Part shown: positions 47,968 to 60,526 of the stretch, piece after piece | How positions within the stretch are numbered: position 1 is the stretch's first letter | Layout: the number at the start of each line of letters is the position of its first letter | Assembly (NCBI GenBank): GCA_902729315.2 | Contig: LR746280.1 | Location: forward strand, 2,538,501-2,602,500 | Source: Spirodela intermedia | Lineage: Eukaryota > Streptophyta > Magnoliopsida > Alismatales > Araceae | Length of the DNA: 64,000 nt | Reading direction: 5' to 3' | Position numbers and translations under genes: made by a program | Notes under the pieces: model-generated | What the model was told of the DNA's origin: nothing | Databases searched by the model: none | The model's input: only the letters and a program-made list of their open reading frames with translations

Positions 47968-49668
47968 TGACGTGACTTAGTCGTTGTGTAGTAAATCACA
48001 TAAATTTAAAATTTATAAAACTAGAAAATACTAATTTATAGATATTTAAAAGTAATTCTAAATAAATATATTAATTATAATTCAATAAAAGTTCTAAAAA
48101 TAGTGAAAAACTTTTAGGTCGATCATAGGGATGTAATATAGTATCGAGTAATTTTTTAGAATTTTCCTCGAAGAATATGAATTTTAAATTTTAGATTAAA
48201 AATACAAATAAAATATATTTAAAATTTATAAAAAAAGAAAATAAGATTGCGGACGTCAAGATGACATCAACACCTGACGAATGCGAATTAGGTGAAAATA
48301 GAGTTTCACCTTGTGATTCTTACATAAGTGATTATATACGATTTAATTGATTAAATTAAGATGTGTAAAAGCCAGAAAAATCATCATTAAATGAAGAATA
48401 GTTTAGTAGATTTAAATTATATAAATTACCATTAAATGAAGTACAAGTTAAGTTGAAAGTAGAAAAACAGAGTTCTAGCATCTCGATAGTGATGTGTATC
48501 ATCGTGTAGTGTTCACAACTTTGAAGGTTTGTTTTAGACAAGGACGATGTAGGTAATTTTTAGATCTTCTTGTGAAGTCTAGAGATCAATAAAATGGGTC
48601 ATCAAATTATCTCTAGTGACTATCACCTTGTAAAGTAAAAAAATGATGACTTTATAGTTCTACGACGACTACTACTTGATAGAGAGAAACTGGATAAAGG
48701 TTAGATGTATGTTAAGGAGCTTTATCCTCAAGCCCGCACAACAAGAAGAGGCTCTTCATCACATCTAATATGTTCTTAGAAGTGACGACTCATCTCCTAG
48801 TAGATCGTCTTCTTCCTGACGATGACTTATTTGTCGATTAATCAAAGATACTTGATGAATTTGTAATCCTTTTATCGTAAATCGTTTAGTAATTTTAGTA
48901 ATAATATTTTGCGAATCGCATCGATGAGATTTTTACTAATAATCGAGCAATTCTAATGACTTAATCTTTCACCGGCGATCTATAAGAAATTCACAATTTA
49001 ATCATATAACAATACGAGTTTTGGCTCTGGTCAGATTTGAACCCACGCTAGTCACCTACCTATATGAGAGAGATTAAAATAAACACTCTAATACCTTTAT
49101 AAAATGACATTATCATAGGTATATCGTTGTTATAACTAAAAAGTATTTTAAATATTAAAATAAATAAAAATATTATAGGGAAGATGTGATGTAGGTTGTC
49201 TCACATCAGTTCTACGTCAAAGTTTTTGACGAATATATAGTAATATCACATTTCCAAACAATGAGTCCCTTTCTCTTACGTATATGACCACTCGTTGCCC
49301 CACAATTAGTTGGCCATCGGTGACGTGGAAGGGGAGTGACACACATGTGCCCCCATTGGTCCATAGCCACTCGATCTCTTGCTCACAACTCTCTTTGACT
49401 GCACTTCCAACTTGCTTGTAGGCTCAGCTCAACTGATCAATAAGTCTCCCTATTTTTCTATATATATATTTTTCATTATTTGTCTCAAAAACTAGATTAT
49501 AAAAATTATATAAATTTATATAAAATCACATAATTAATTAAAAAATTACATTAATAAACTAAAAATCACTTTTCATAATTCAACATAAATATAAGTTTAT
49601 TTATTATGAGTTAAGATTAAAAATATATTATTTATTAATTATTAACTCATGATAATGAAGACTTATTA
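47968..49668 (-). mobile_element. Solo LTR of the Athila-like family with a perfect 5-bp target duplication
   Basis: 1701 bp, reverse orientation, matching 17369-18975 end to end on the minus strand: it starts TAATAAGTCTTCATTATCAT, ends AAGTCACGTCA, and has the same internal blocks including the tRNA-like end (49022-49045). It is flanked by ATCAT at 47963-47967 and 49669-49673 (plus strand). No internal element sequence is present, so it is the product of LTR-LTR recombination after insertion. Confidence 0.9.
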
Positions 49669-49673
49669 ATCAT

Positions 49674-50045
49674 ACTAGGTGAACACACAATATTAGTTTG
49701 GTTGCTGACCTTTAACACATTGATGATAGATTCCTCCAAAATATTGTGGATCTCTAATGAAACATGAGTGATAAGTATGCCAAAATGTTGTTGGGAAAAA
49801 AAAATGAAGGCTAGTAATGTCATAGTGAAGGTTTAGAGGCTGAGATAGTGTAATGGTTTGTATCTTTCCTCATTTTTTTAGTTGATGTCTCCATTACAAG
49901 CTTATTACTTGTGTGGCTTAGTTGATGTTTGAAGAAGCCAATGACCCCCCTTCCATCTAAATTGTTTAATGATGACAATAAATTCCTTGGCCGAAGATTG
50001 CATTCTCTACAAGTCAAAGAATAACATGTCCACATGTGAACATTT
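49674..50045. other. Spacer between solo LTR and chromovirus element
   Basis: No gene or element motif was recognised. Confidence 0.5.
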
Positions 50046-53000
50046 TGCAGGATACTTGAAGATTAATAGGCTGGTGAGCCTTATGTATTCTTGAAAGGGA
50101 AAAAGGTAATAATGCCATAGTTGGGGCCCTATTATTTGTGAAGGGCTCCCCCCCCCCTGCACCTTTGGGACCCTAGACTATATATAATTAAGGGAAAGAG
50201 ATGGGGAGAGAAAAGTTTTTCATTTTGTCTAGAACATAGTAAAGCTATAGTGCCATTGTGACTGCTCTATATGGAGTGGGGATATGTACTAGATGTTGCC
50301 AAGATTGATCTCATCTTCTTCTTTGGATTCTCCCATTGTTAGTTAACACTTGCTTTAATTGTAAGTCCCCACAACTTGATATCAAAACCATGACTCATGC
50401 CTAATGGGAGCCTTTGAAACCAAGGGTGATTGACAATGATTGACATGTAGCAACTCACATCGACATCCCGATGTTCATGGATAATAACCTTGTGGAGTGG
50501 ATATTCTAGGTGGAGTTCTTCAAGTTTACCAACACTTCATAGTGTGACCACATTAACTATGTCATGATGAAACTAAGAGGCAATGTGCTAGGTTTATATA
50601 TGTGGGTGGAGGCCAATCATCCCTTTCACAACTAACAAGATATCAAGACCTAGTTATTTTAGCGATTTGTGGTTGTTCAAGATCACAACCTCAACCAGAA
50701 GTTCTTGTGGTTAACAAGACAATTGTAAAATTTTGATGGGATAATGAAAAATACTTTTACTAATGGGTTGAAGCTTGAAATTTTAGTTGAGATGAACATG
50801 TTCAACTCGACAAGTTTAATGAAAGTTATGAACATGTAACAAATGATAGATTGATGACTCATGAAGTTATACAATGAGAAAGGAGGGAGCTTCAAAGCAC
50901 TATCTTGGGGTGTATGAGACCCTAAATCTAGACATGCTAGATTATCCTAACTAAGGATGTCACCACCCATTGCTATTGTGGCCCACCAACTAGCATATTG
51001 TAACTACAACTCCGAAGGAGTTACAAGAGTAGAGTGAGATTTAACCTAATAAAATGTGAAGAGTAGACAAAACTCAAAATGCAATGAAGGAGCTAATTAA
51101 TGTCAAGTTGGAAGAGAGATGGTCAAAAGGGTTTTGTTTTCATAAGAGACCATTTAGATAGTGATGGAGCACACCAAGGTTCGTAAGTTCCCCCAAATTT
51201 AACATAAGAGATCCCCATGAAAACAATTGAAGTCTTTCTCATTTAGTAATGGTAAACAATCCTTAGGACACTAAAACCAAAGGAACTTTGATGACACATC
51301 TTATCATGATATAGATTAACTCTAAAGTGACCCAAAACTTTATTTCAATAGAGTTGGTTGAAGAACTACAATTGAAGGTCAACACAATATAAGGATATTT
51401 GTGTTACAATCAACCTAGATGTCTAAGACATCATGATTATCAAGATCTTCCTTCATCTCAAAATACACAATCAAGACCTTATCCTCAGAAAATCCAATAA
51501 TTGTGTATCTTAAGATATATCAAGATTCATTGGGAACTATTGATCATTGTTTAAAATTGGCAGCAAGAGGTTAACACTTCAGGGATATATAATGTTGGAC
51601 AGCACGTCTATTCCTTGAAATCTTTTTTCAAGATAGGCTTGGTTCATTTGGCTCTATAGTGGTAATGGTAAAACATGAATCAAACTAGGAGCTCAACACT
51701 GTAGTGACAACAATGGGGGTTAAAGAGAAGAGTAATGATGGGGGCAAAGACAACAACATTTAATGCATCATGTTATAACAGAAGGAGCTAACATCAAAAT
51801 CACTATATTTTTATATGGAATAGTTCAAGTTATGTTCCCATAAGTATTTACCCTTATCAACACACTAGTCCCTTTTTATGAGATTGACAATTCAATTCAC
51901 CTTTGCGTTGGAGTATAATCAATCAATGTTTGACCTTTTCACTACCTTCATATGCATAAAGACACAATGGAGCACTTGGTGCATGACATGCTAAGGGAAG
52001 AAGTCATATAGTACTTAAAGAGCCCCTTCTTTAGTCTAGTCCGCGTGGTACAAAAGAAAGATTAGAGTTGGAAGTTGTGTGTTAATTATATAGCCTTAAA
52101 TTAAGATGGTAGATGAACTCCTGATTGGGTTACATGGTGCCAGGATGGTGCCAAGACCTTCTCAAAGTAGGATATGTAGTCCTAGTACTACCAGATTATA
52201 ATGAGAGAGTGGGAGATTCTAAAAATAACCTTCAGTACCCATGAAGGTCACCAAGAATTCCTAATGATGCTAGTTGGCCTCAAAAATGCTCCATCAACAT
52301 TTTACTCTTTGATGGATCAAGTTTTTAGACTTGTCATGTGTTGATTTACTCTAGTTTTCTTTGATGACATCTTAAATTATAGCAAGACATGAGAAGAGCA
52401 TCACAAGTATTTTATGACTAACCTTCACTACCTTAGATCACCATCAATTATATGCCTACACCAAAAAGGGCCTCATCACTTGCAACTAAGTAAAATTCTT
52501 AAACCATTGAGTCTTAACAAATAGGATTAAAGTTGATTGCAACACTAAGGAGCTTAGACATTTTTTGGGACTCATCAATTATCATAGGTGATTCATAGTA
52601 GACTAAGTATTGTAGATTCTCTCACCAACTTTTTGATGGATAACTTCATATGAACAAAGGTCATTGAACAAGCAATTTAAAGGATGAAAGTGGCGATGTA
52701 CTAGGCACTAGCATTGGCATTGCCAAACTTTGCAAAAGCATTTGAAATAAAGGTAAATGCCTTGGGCCAATGGGTGGGCGTAGCTCTTCTTATTATAGTC
52801 AAACCTTGTCCCCACAAAATCAAGTTAATCCTATTTATGAGCAAAAGCTGATGACAATATTCTTTGCAGTTCAAAATTGGTGATATCTCATTGGACAATG
52901 GTTTATTATTTTTACTGACTATTATAGTCTTAAATTTTTATTAGAGCAGTGACAAACCCCACCTCAATATCAAAAATGAAACCTTGAAGCTCATCTACTA

Positions 53001-54875
53001 TGACTTCAAGATTCATTACAAGCCTACATTAGGAAGTTACTATTATAGACACATTATCGCATAGGTCAGCAACCAATGAACTTCAAGTAATGTTGATGGC
53101 TCACCCTCATCCACTAGACTTACAAATCAAGTGATATAATGTAATTGCAGATCCAATGATGATCAAGAATAAACATACTCTTTAACATGATGGGCAACGA
53201 CAACCCATTTTTTATTATCCAATCACATCATGTTATACAAGGGGTGCATGATACTATCCTCCACCTCATCTATAATTCAAAAGTTCCTAAATGATTATCA
53301 TAATAGTGTCATTGGTGGTCACTTGGGCTACTTGAGGACCTACAAATGAACTTTCTGTGACTTCCATTGGAGGGGATGTAAAATGCCACCCATATGTAAT
53401 GAACTGCCCACTGTACCAAAGATAAAAAGATGAGTCACTTTCATAAGCATGCCTATTACAATCACTTTTGGTGTCCAAACAAGTGTAAGATGACTTTACT
53501 ACGGATTTCTTTGAGGGCTTACTACACTCCCAAGGTAAGAATTATATTATAATTGTGGTAAATAAACTGACCAAAGGGACATTTTGACATTTTGTGGCAC
53601 TTTAGCATCCATACTCATCAAAGGGACATCATTGAGGTGCTCATCTAGGAGATCATCTAACTGGAGTTCCATGCCCCCCATTTCTAATTGAGATAAAATT
53701 TTACTCAACCATTTTTGGACATAGATCAACAAATTGGAAGGGAGCAAGCTAAAGCAAAGCTATGTTCCATCCCCAAATAGATAGTCAAATGAAATGAGTC
53801 AACAAATGTTTGGAAACCTTCCTTTGTTGTTCTCCTCCAAAAAACCTTGCCAGTGGAGCTAGTGACTTACTTGAGCCGAGTTGTGGTATAATTTAATCTT
53901 TCACCATTCCTACCAAGCAATCCCTTCCCTTGCATTGTATGGTAGGGAACCACATCTGACTGTTTGCTTTGGCTATATGTTGGTGGAACCCCTAGAATTG
54001 ACGGACCTCCTCAAGATGTGGAATGAGATGCACAACACTATCAAAGACAAGCTAGCTCAAGCTTAGGCACACATGAAATAGTTCATAAACTGCCACTGGT
54101 GGGATACTGAGTTTGAGGTAGACAATTAGATATATTTGAAACAACACCCCTACTGGATGAAGACCTTGGTGCAGAAGAGGAATGAAAAGCTCTCTCCCAA
54201 TTTGTTTGGACCCTTCAAGATCTTGCAGTACATTGGAAATATGGCCTATCGCCTAGACCTCCACACTACAGCCCAAATCTGCCCCATTCTCATGTTTCAC
54301 AGATTAAGCATGCTTTGAGACCTCAACACAACTACCAACCATTGCCCACTAGCTTGGATAGTGACCTACAATGGGCGGTGCAGTCGGCTGAAGTTCCAGA
54401 TGTGAAAGAATTTCCAAAGGGATTAGAACTATTGATTCGTTGGCACAACCTCCCCTCCTTTAAGGCTATTTGGGAGTCAACAACTCAAATCACATAGTTC
54501 TTCCTTGACTTGCATCTTGAGGACAAGGTGCCAGAGATGGTGGGGGGTAATGTAAGACACATGGGGATTAACGGGCCAGCGGGTCATCTATATTCTAAAG
54601 TGAAAAGGGCAATGATCCTGTAGTGGGGGACTCGTTAGTTGTGGAGGGCTCTCTCCCCTCGCACCCTCTAAAACCCTAGACTATATGATAAGGAAAGAGA
54701 TGGGGAGAGGGAAAGTTTTTCATTTTGTCTGGAATAGGGTAGAACTGTGGTGCCATTGGGACGACTCTAAGTGGAGTGAGGACGTTTACTGGCTATTGTT
54801 GGAGACTTATCTTATCTTCTTCTTTGAATTCCCCCCTTGTAAGCTAGCCCTTGCTTCAGTTGTGGAGTTCCCACA
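50046..54875 (+). mobile_element. Decayed Ty3/Gypsy chromovirus-like element with short LTRs
   Basis: About 4.8 kb. The LTRs are 50046-50373 and 54551-54875 (328 and 325 bp), aligned through GGGAAAGAGATGGGGAGAG, TTTTTCATTTTGTCT and the terminal CCCACA. A primer site resembling TGGTATCAGAGCC (tRNA-Met type; here TTGATATCAAAACC) follows the 5' LTR. Flanks CATTT and CATTC match at four of five bases, consistent with an aged target duplication. The small LTRs, the pol order and a chromodomain-like end favour a chromovirus of the Reina/CRM-sized class; the clade is not settled. Confidence 0.85.
50374..54550 (+). pseudogene. Decayed gag-pol of the chromovirus-like element
   Basis: A gag start-region motif is seen near 50460 (THIDIPMFMDNNLVEWIF). 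RT is visible at about 52000-52400 (STHEGHQEFLMMLVGLKNAP, then VFFDDIL). Next come RNase H remnants (about 52720-52930, FAKAFEIKVNALGQWVGVAL), an integrase zinc-domain/core remnant (SVIGGHLGYLRTYK near 53308), and the C-terminal integrase end with RRNEKL-like KRNEKLSPNLFGPFKILQYIG (54175-54240). The stretch LLIRWHNLPSFKAIWE (54426-54475) looks like a chromodomain. Stops and frameshifts occur throughout. Confidence 0.83.
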
Positions 54876-56034
54876 CATTCAATGCAGTAATCTTTTGAGA
54901 AAACAAAGACTCAAAGATTCTTCTTTTCCATTTCATCCTTTAGTCAGTTTCAAAATAATTTAAAATCATTACCTGGCAACTTTTCTTCAATTTAATATGA
55001 CCCAGAATTTATTGAGCACTGCTGTTGGGGTTTATTTGTGCTCATTCCAACCATAACAAGGGCACGAGATTTTCAGCTTCCTATGTATTATCAAGAAATG
55101 CAATGTAATGAGTCAGGAAAATGTATTTTTTTTCTTCAAACATACCTTCTGAGGCGATGGAGGACTTGCTGCAGTAGGTGCTGAATCTGGCAGCCGACTT
55201 CAGCGAGGAGGATGTGAAGGCAACCATCGTCCTTATGGCTATCTCCTCCAACCTGTTTACAAATGAATCCCAACAGTGCTGAATCCCCACGTTTTGCTCT
55301 CTTCCATTCTTCAGCTCACCCTCCTGTGTAAATCCTGCCCTCAAGATGTGGCAGGCACGCTTTGTCCTCATTCTTCCTTCCTAAATGGCGAGCATTCCTT
55401 GTGTAGCTCAGCTACTTTCTGATTTTTCCTGATTTATCCCCATCAATATCTACAAGCCCTTCTCCCATCAATAATCAGTTTGAGAGGGAAATATTTCCCT
55501 TTTTATTCTATGGTTCAAAGGATTGATTATTCTCAAATAGTGGAGAACCTAGATTAAACCAATATTGAATCACTGTCCAATGTTTATCCTTAAAACCAAT
55601 CAGTTCAAAAAATAGAGGAACCCAGCAAGGAAAACCAACATATATATACATGCCAAGCTTTATGTTCTGACAAAGTTGATCCCAATGTCTCAAGTTGAAT
55701 CAGAAATAAAATTAAACCAAGTTTCTGCAATTGATTTGAATCAATCTTCCCTAATATCATCTTCGGAAAACACACACACACTCTATAATCTTCGAAAAAA
55801 TAGACATATCTCTGCCCTTCAAAACATCTTAAGGGTACTTATATACATATACATGAGGAGACCGTGCTCTAGAAAGTCTGGTTGAACCCAAGAAGAAGCA
55901 AACTTGGGAGATATAGTAAATGATCCGAAGAGCCAAAAGGTAAGGTGAGATATCTACAGTTAGTGTTTTGACGCGATTTTTAATCTTATTTTACCCATTA
56001 TTTGCGTATTTGAAAAAATAACAGAGAACTTGAA
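54876..56034. other. Region downstream of the WVD2-like gene with one short gene-like island
   Basis: Mostly AT-rich. At 55143-55290 the plus strand reads PSEAMEDLLQ, a stop, then VLNLAADFSEEDVKATIVLM and AISSNLFTNESQQC. This looks more like a protein than its surroundings but has an internal stop and no partner exons. The opposite strand is open over the same stretch. I do not recognise the family. No other feature was seen. Confidence 0.4.
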
Positions 56035-59000
56035 CTATGAGGAAATAAGAATAGCCACCCTTTGAGTAGTCATGCACTTGCTTCCTGTGCTACTTCTCCT
56101 TGGCTTACTGGCGCCAGCCCCTTGGGTCACCTTTCCAGCTGCATCCCATCTCTGCATGATAGTAGCCTTCACCTTGTCTCCTTCTCTCTTAACTGCACCA
56201 ACCGCCTTACTAGGCCCAGATGCCTGTTTCTGGGCCCCAAAGGCTTTTAGCTTACCCAACCGGTTATGAGACTCACTACGGACAACACTTCGATGTTCGT
56301 CACTAGTAGTGGTCAACCCTTGCAGTTTCAATGACTTGCCAAGTGAAGGGGGTATTGCTTGATTTCTACATGGTGGAAGAATATGTGTCGATCCATTAAT
56401 CACCTGAAAATAGTAAAAGGTACCAACTTGTAGTGACTTGATTCACTAATCTTCAGCGACAGTATCAACTTTCAATAAAAGAGATCTGGTGCATTGGAGT
56501 ATAAAACACTAGTCATGGAGAGGCATGTTATCTAAGCAGCCACTGATGTGCATAATTGTTATATATCATATTGTTTAGTGATTGCAAATTTCCCATTTTA
56601 GCAAGTACCTTCTTCCCGCATATGAGTTTGGGATTGGGCTTGTGAGAGGAGAAAGGTGTAGATGCTGCCTTGAGGTTTATCCGCTTAGCCAGTTGTTTAG
56701 TTTCGACTTCTTTCTCCTGCAAATCCATGAATCAAGCTCATCAAACTCCCCATTCTTGGAGAAAAAACCAGTAGTACGATAGAACCCTAAAGATTTTTAA
56801 TCATTTTTTAGAAGATTATCGTCATCAACATCATTATCATAAATAATCATCATAAACATCAAGAGTCATTATCATCTCTAAACCATATGGCGATGGAAAA
56901 ATATGAGTGATTTGAGTTTCAGAGCCATTCAGAACAAGCCTTCAAGCCAGGTAGCTATCAACTCCCAAGATTATTAAATGGATCTGGTTGGATGGAAGAG
57001 CATATCTTTCTATGGCACAGAAAGGTAGAGGAAAATAATAATCCTTGGAGGCATAATGGACTGAGATGGCAAAAGACAAATGAATACTTTTGGTGGCAGA
57101 ACTTTCGTAAAAATATGCCACGTGAGTTATGCATGACCAAGATGAATTATTAAAAAATCATGCTACTTGCCTCGTTCCTCTGCTCAATTCTTTCACTAAA
57201 TTTATAATTAAAGGCTCGGGTACTCGTTCTTGATGGCAGCCTCATTGTAGTTGTTAGGTGTTCATCCCTGAAAAAGAAACTTTATTCCAATGATACACAA
57301 AATGAAAGCAAAGTGGCTTTCGGATGAGACCAAATACCTATGCGTTGATCGATGTCCACTACTTAAGCCTTTTTTATAAGAATCAGATCCGGGTATGGAA
57401 ACAGTCTTTAGGTCAACTTTTTTCTCACTTTTGGAGGAGCTGTTCCAGAACCAGTCAAATAAGTAGAGGATATGTCAGTTTGAACCAAAAAAAGATTTAT
57501 TATTTTCAAATCGGAAAATATATATACCTTTTACTCTCCGGTCTTGCTTTGTCTGTCGTTTTATCAAAATCCTACAGGAAGTACATCAAAGATTTTTTTA
57601 AAAACACATTTATATGCGAAAAAATTGCATGAGTGATGTAGAAGTATCCACCACCATGATTTAAGAGCATAGTCGCCTAAATTCGTTACCCCTTCGATCA
57701 TCTAGTGCATTGATTCTATAACCTAAGTTTTTTGTCCAATTGTTAAAAAAACTATAGTAGAAAGAGTAAATATCTGTATAAAGGAATAGATATCCGGGAT
57801 ATATATCAGAAAACAAATCCTCGCTCTATAATGATAAATTGGGGGATTTCCGAATCTGAGGTAAAGCATTAAAAATTATAAATCAGTATTCATGCCTCAA
57901 GCTTCATATTTGTTGGGCCAATACACATCATTGTTGAGACCGTCGAAGAAGAATGCTTGACTTTTTTTGTAGTCTCCTTTTCTATTTTCTTCAACTCTTT
58001 TGCCGATGCACTCTTTGAAGAAGAATAACTATTTACAGATGGAATCTTCTTTTCAATCCGGCTAGCAGTACCCTCCATTTTTGGTTTTGTTATTCTTGGT
58101 TTCTTTTCCACTGTTGCTTTTGCCTGAAATGAGTATTTTCAACAAGAGGTGACCATAAACACTTAGCAAGAGGAGCACTTCGAAGCTCTAAATCATCTAT
58201 CTTAATTAGTAATAAGCAAAAATGGAAACATAAAAAATCTGAAGTTAAGAATGGTGCTCAAATAAACACACGATGCTACCTCCTTATTTTCTTATCAACC
58301 TCATTCTCAAGTCAACAAAGCCATTACAACTTTACTAGCTGGAAAGCCGCTTCAAATACATGACATATGAAAAGATAACAAAAAGGTTCAAAGATAAGAG
58401 GATATCTAACCATGTGGGAAGATCTTATAGTCTTCTTCAAACTTGAGGAACGAACTTTCTCCATTGCTAAACTCTTAGTGGACGCATTGGCCTTGTCATT
58501 ATTTCCAGTTTCAACATTTTTTCCAGATTTTAATGGTGATGCCTTGAGGTTATTATTTTCGACTTTGGGACGCAATGCAGGTGTTGGTGTTTGTTCTTCC
58601 TTTCTGGTCTCCATTACCTCATTTTGATCATCATTTGGGCTTCCATTGTGCCAGGAAAATTGGATTCTGTGTTGACCGTGCTCTACAAAATCTTCAGAAT
58701 TGGTTGATACATTGCCATGTTTTGTTATTTCTTCAATGGAAGTGTCTTGGTCCTCTATGCCATTTTTTTCTTGTTCTTCGGCCTCATTTTGTCTTTCTAT
58801 AGCAATTAGGTTACGAAGTGCTGTCCTCTTGAAATGAGCTTCAAAGTAGGCTTTCTTTTCAGTAACCGAACCCGGAGTTGAATACTTTTCAACCTCTTCA
58901 AGGTACCGATTGTGTGAAAAGGATGACTTCCTCTCCCAAGACAAAGGCTCAGCTTCAAATCTTCCAAATGATACAGAACTAGAAGATGGGCAATCAGCCT

Positions 59001-60526
59001 GCACATATTCAACGAAAAGAGTATTGAACACACACTCAAGCTGATCAAATGCACTCGACATCAGGCAAATTATTCATCAAACTTCAGGTATATTAAGAAG
59101 ATTCAATCGACTTGAAAATTTCAAGATGAAAAAAACCGACATATATCATGATAGTTTGGTGAGAAACATTGGAAGACCATACCCAAAATAAGCGCTGATA
59201 TATCATTTAGATTATTGGGCTACGTATAAGATTTATTAAAAGATGGTTTTGTATGTCATCTGACCAACCTACTCTTATCATCCTAGTGCATTCGATAGAA
59301 TACTCTAGCAAAGTACCAATGAAACACATTAAAATGTCATCCTAGATTTTCAATAACAAGGGAGATGTTTCCATAGATTTGAATACCCAAAAAAATCAAA
59401 TCCATAAAAACATTTCCCTTGGTATTGAAAATAGAAGATGCCAAAGGAAAGGGACTAGAAACTTATTATTGTAATGACAAGGCACTTTGACAATATTTAA
59501 GATTGAAACTTGAAATCTGAAATCTGATACTCACCTCAAAACCTATCTACATTAACGATAAAGTATTTAAACTGTTTTAATAGAGGTAAGATTCTCAATT
59601 AGGACCTAGCAAAGTGATAATGGACAGCGATGGTTGGTGGATGACAGTAATAGGTGACGATGGGTAACAATATTCGTAGTTAGTGCGAGGAACAATATTG
59701 GTAAGTGACATAGGTGGTGGGCAAAACGAGACCACAGGTGGTGATGATAATCCATTGCATTAGTGAAAGCCAAAAGTTAAATTAGCGAACAATAGTTGAT
59801 CGTAGGGGGCAGAGAATCAATTTAAAGTAGTTCTGTCGACCATTAGCCACAATGATGATAGTTCTTAAAAATAAATTGTGGTACGTTGTGGAGGACTTTG
59901 TAGAACCACAGTTATGAAAATGATGTTGGTAGGTAGTGGTCACGTGTACCTTAAAATGTGACTTTGACACAAAAACATGTGTTCTAAGCTCTCATTAACA
60001 TATAACTGAAAAGAACTTGAAGAGGTAAGTTGCATTTCAAATATGAAATAAGTGTCCATGAAGTGGTCTGATTTGGCAATCCCCAACAGTTAGTAATGCA
60101 AATTTTTTCCAACATTTAAATAACAGGACCATAAATTCTAAAGTTAATGAGAAATGAAGGCATGCATTGTGTGTCTAGTTGAAACTGCAGATTTCAGATC
60201 CCAATACACGACCAAAGGCAGTAATTACCAAGAGCACTTATCAATGATCCTAAAACCTGACAAGATCTGGAGGATGTTTATCAATGAATATGTTGAAAGA
60301 GCCCATCACAATAGGCTGGTAGTTACGGTATCTCACTGTCATCACTAGATCTGTAACTGGTAAACAAAGTGGAAGCAATAACTTCGAGATTGTTAAAAAG
60401 TAGTAAATGAGAGAAAACGGGAGTACAGAGACTGAAGCATAAGAAAGAGAAACTCCAGAAGGATCAAACTAAGCAAAGTGAAAGTAGGACCTGAAATTCA
60501 CAAAAATCTTCAACCACGCTGGCCAT
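56035..60526 (-). CDS. WVD2-like / TPX2-family microtubule-associated protein, eight exons
   Basis: The model is complement(join(56035..56403,56609..56716,57171..57267,57338..57439,57528..57571,57896..58123,58411..58998,60491..60526)), 523 aa. Relatives bind and bundle cortical microtubules. Exon 1 encodes MASVVEDFCEFQ. Exon 2 holds the conserved SVSFGRFEAEPLSWERKSSF block and NRYLEEVEKYSTPGSVTEKK. The TPX2 motif is split over exon 6 (RAFNYKFSERIEQRNE, 350-365) and exon 7 (EKEVETKQLAKRINLKA, 366-382). The segment normally between them (of the form F-x-x-K-L-E-E-K..A-K-E-x-E, about 24 residues) is absent. Introns 3 and 6 appear to start with GC. The frame closes exactly. Exons 4-5 are short and less conserved, so their borders are less sure. 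A WDL7-like paralogue is my best guess. Confidence 0.83.
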
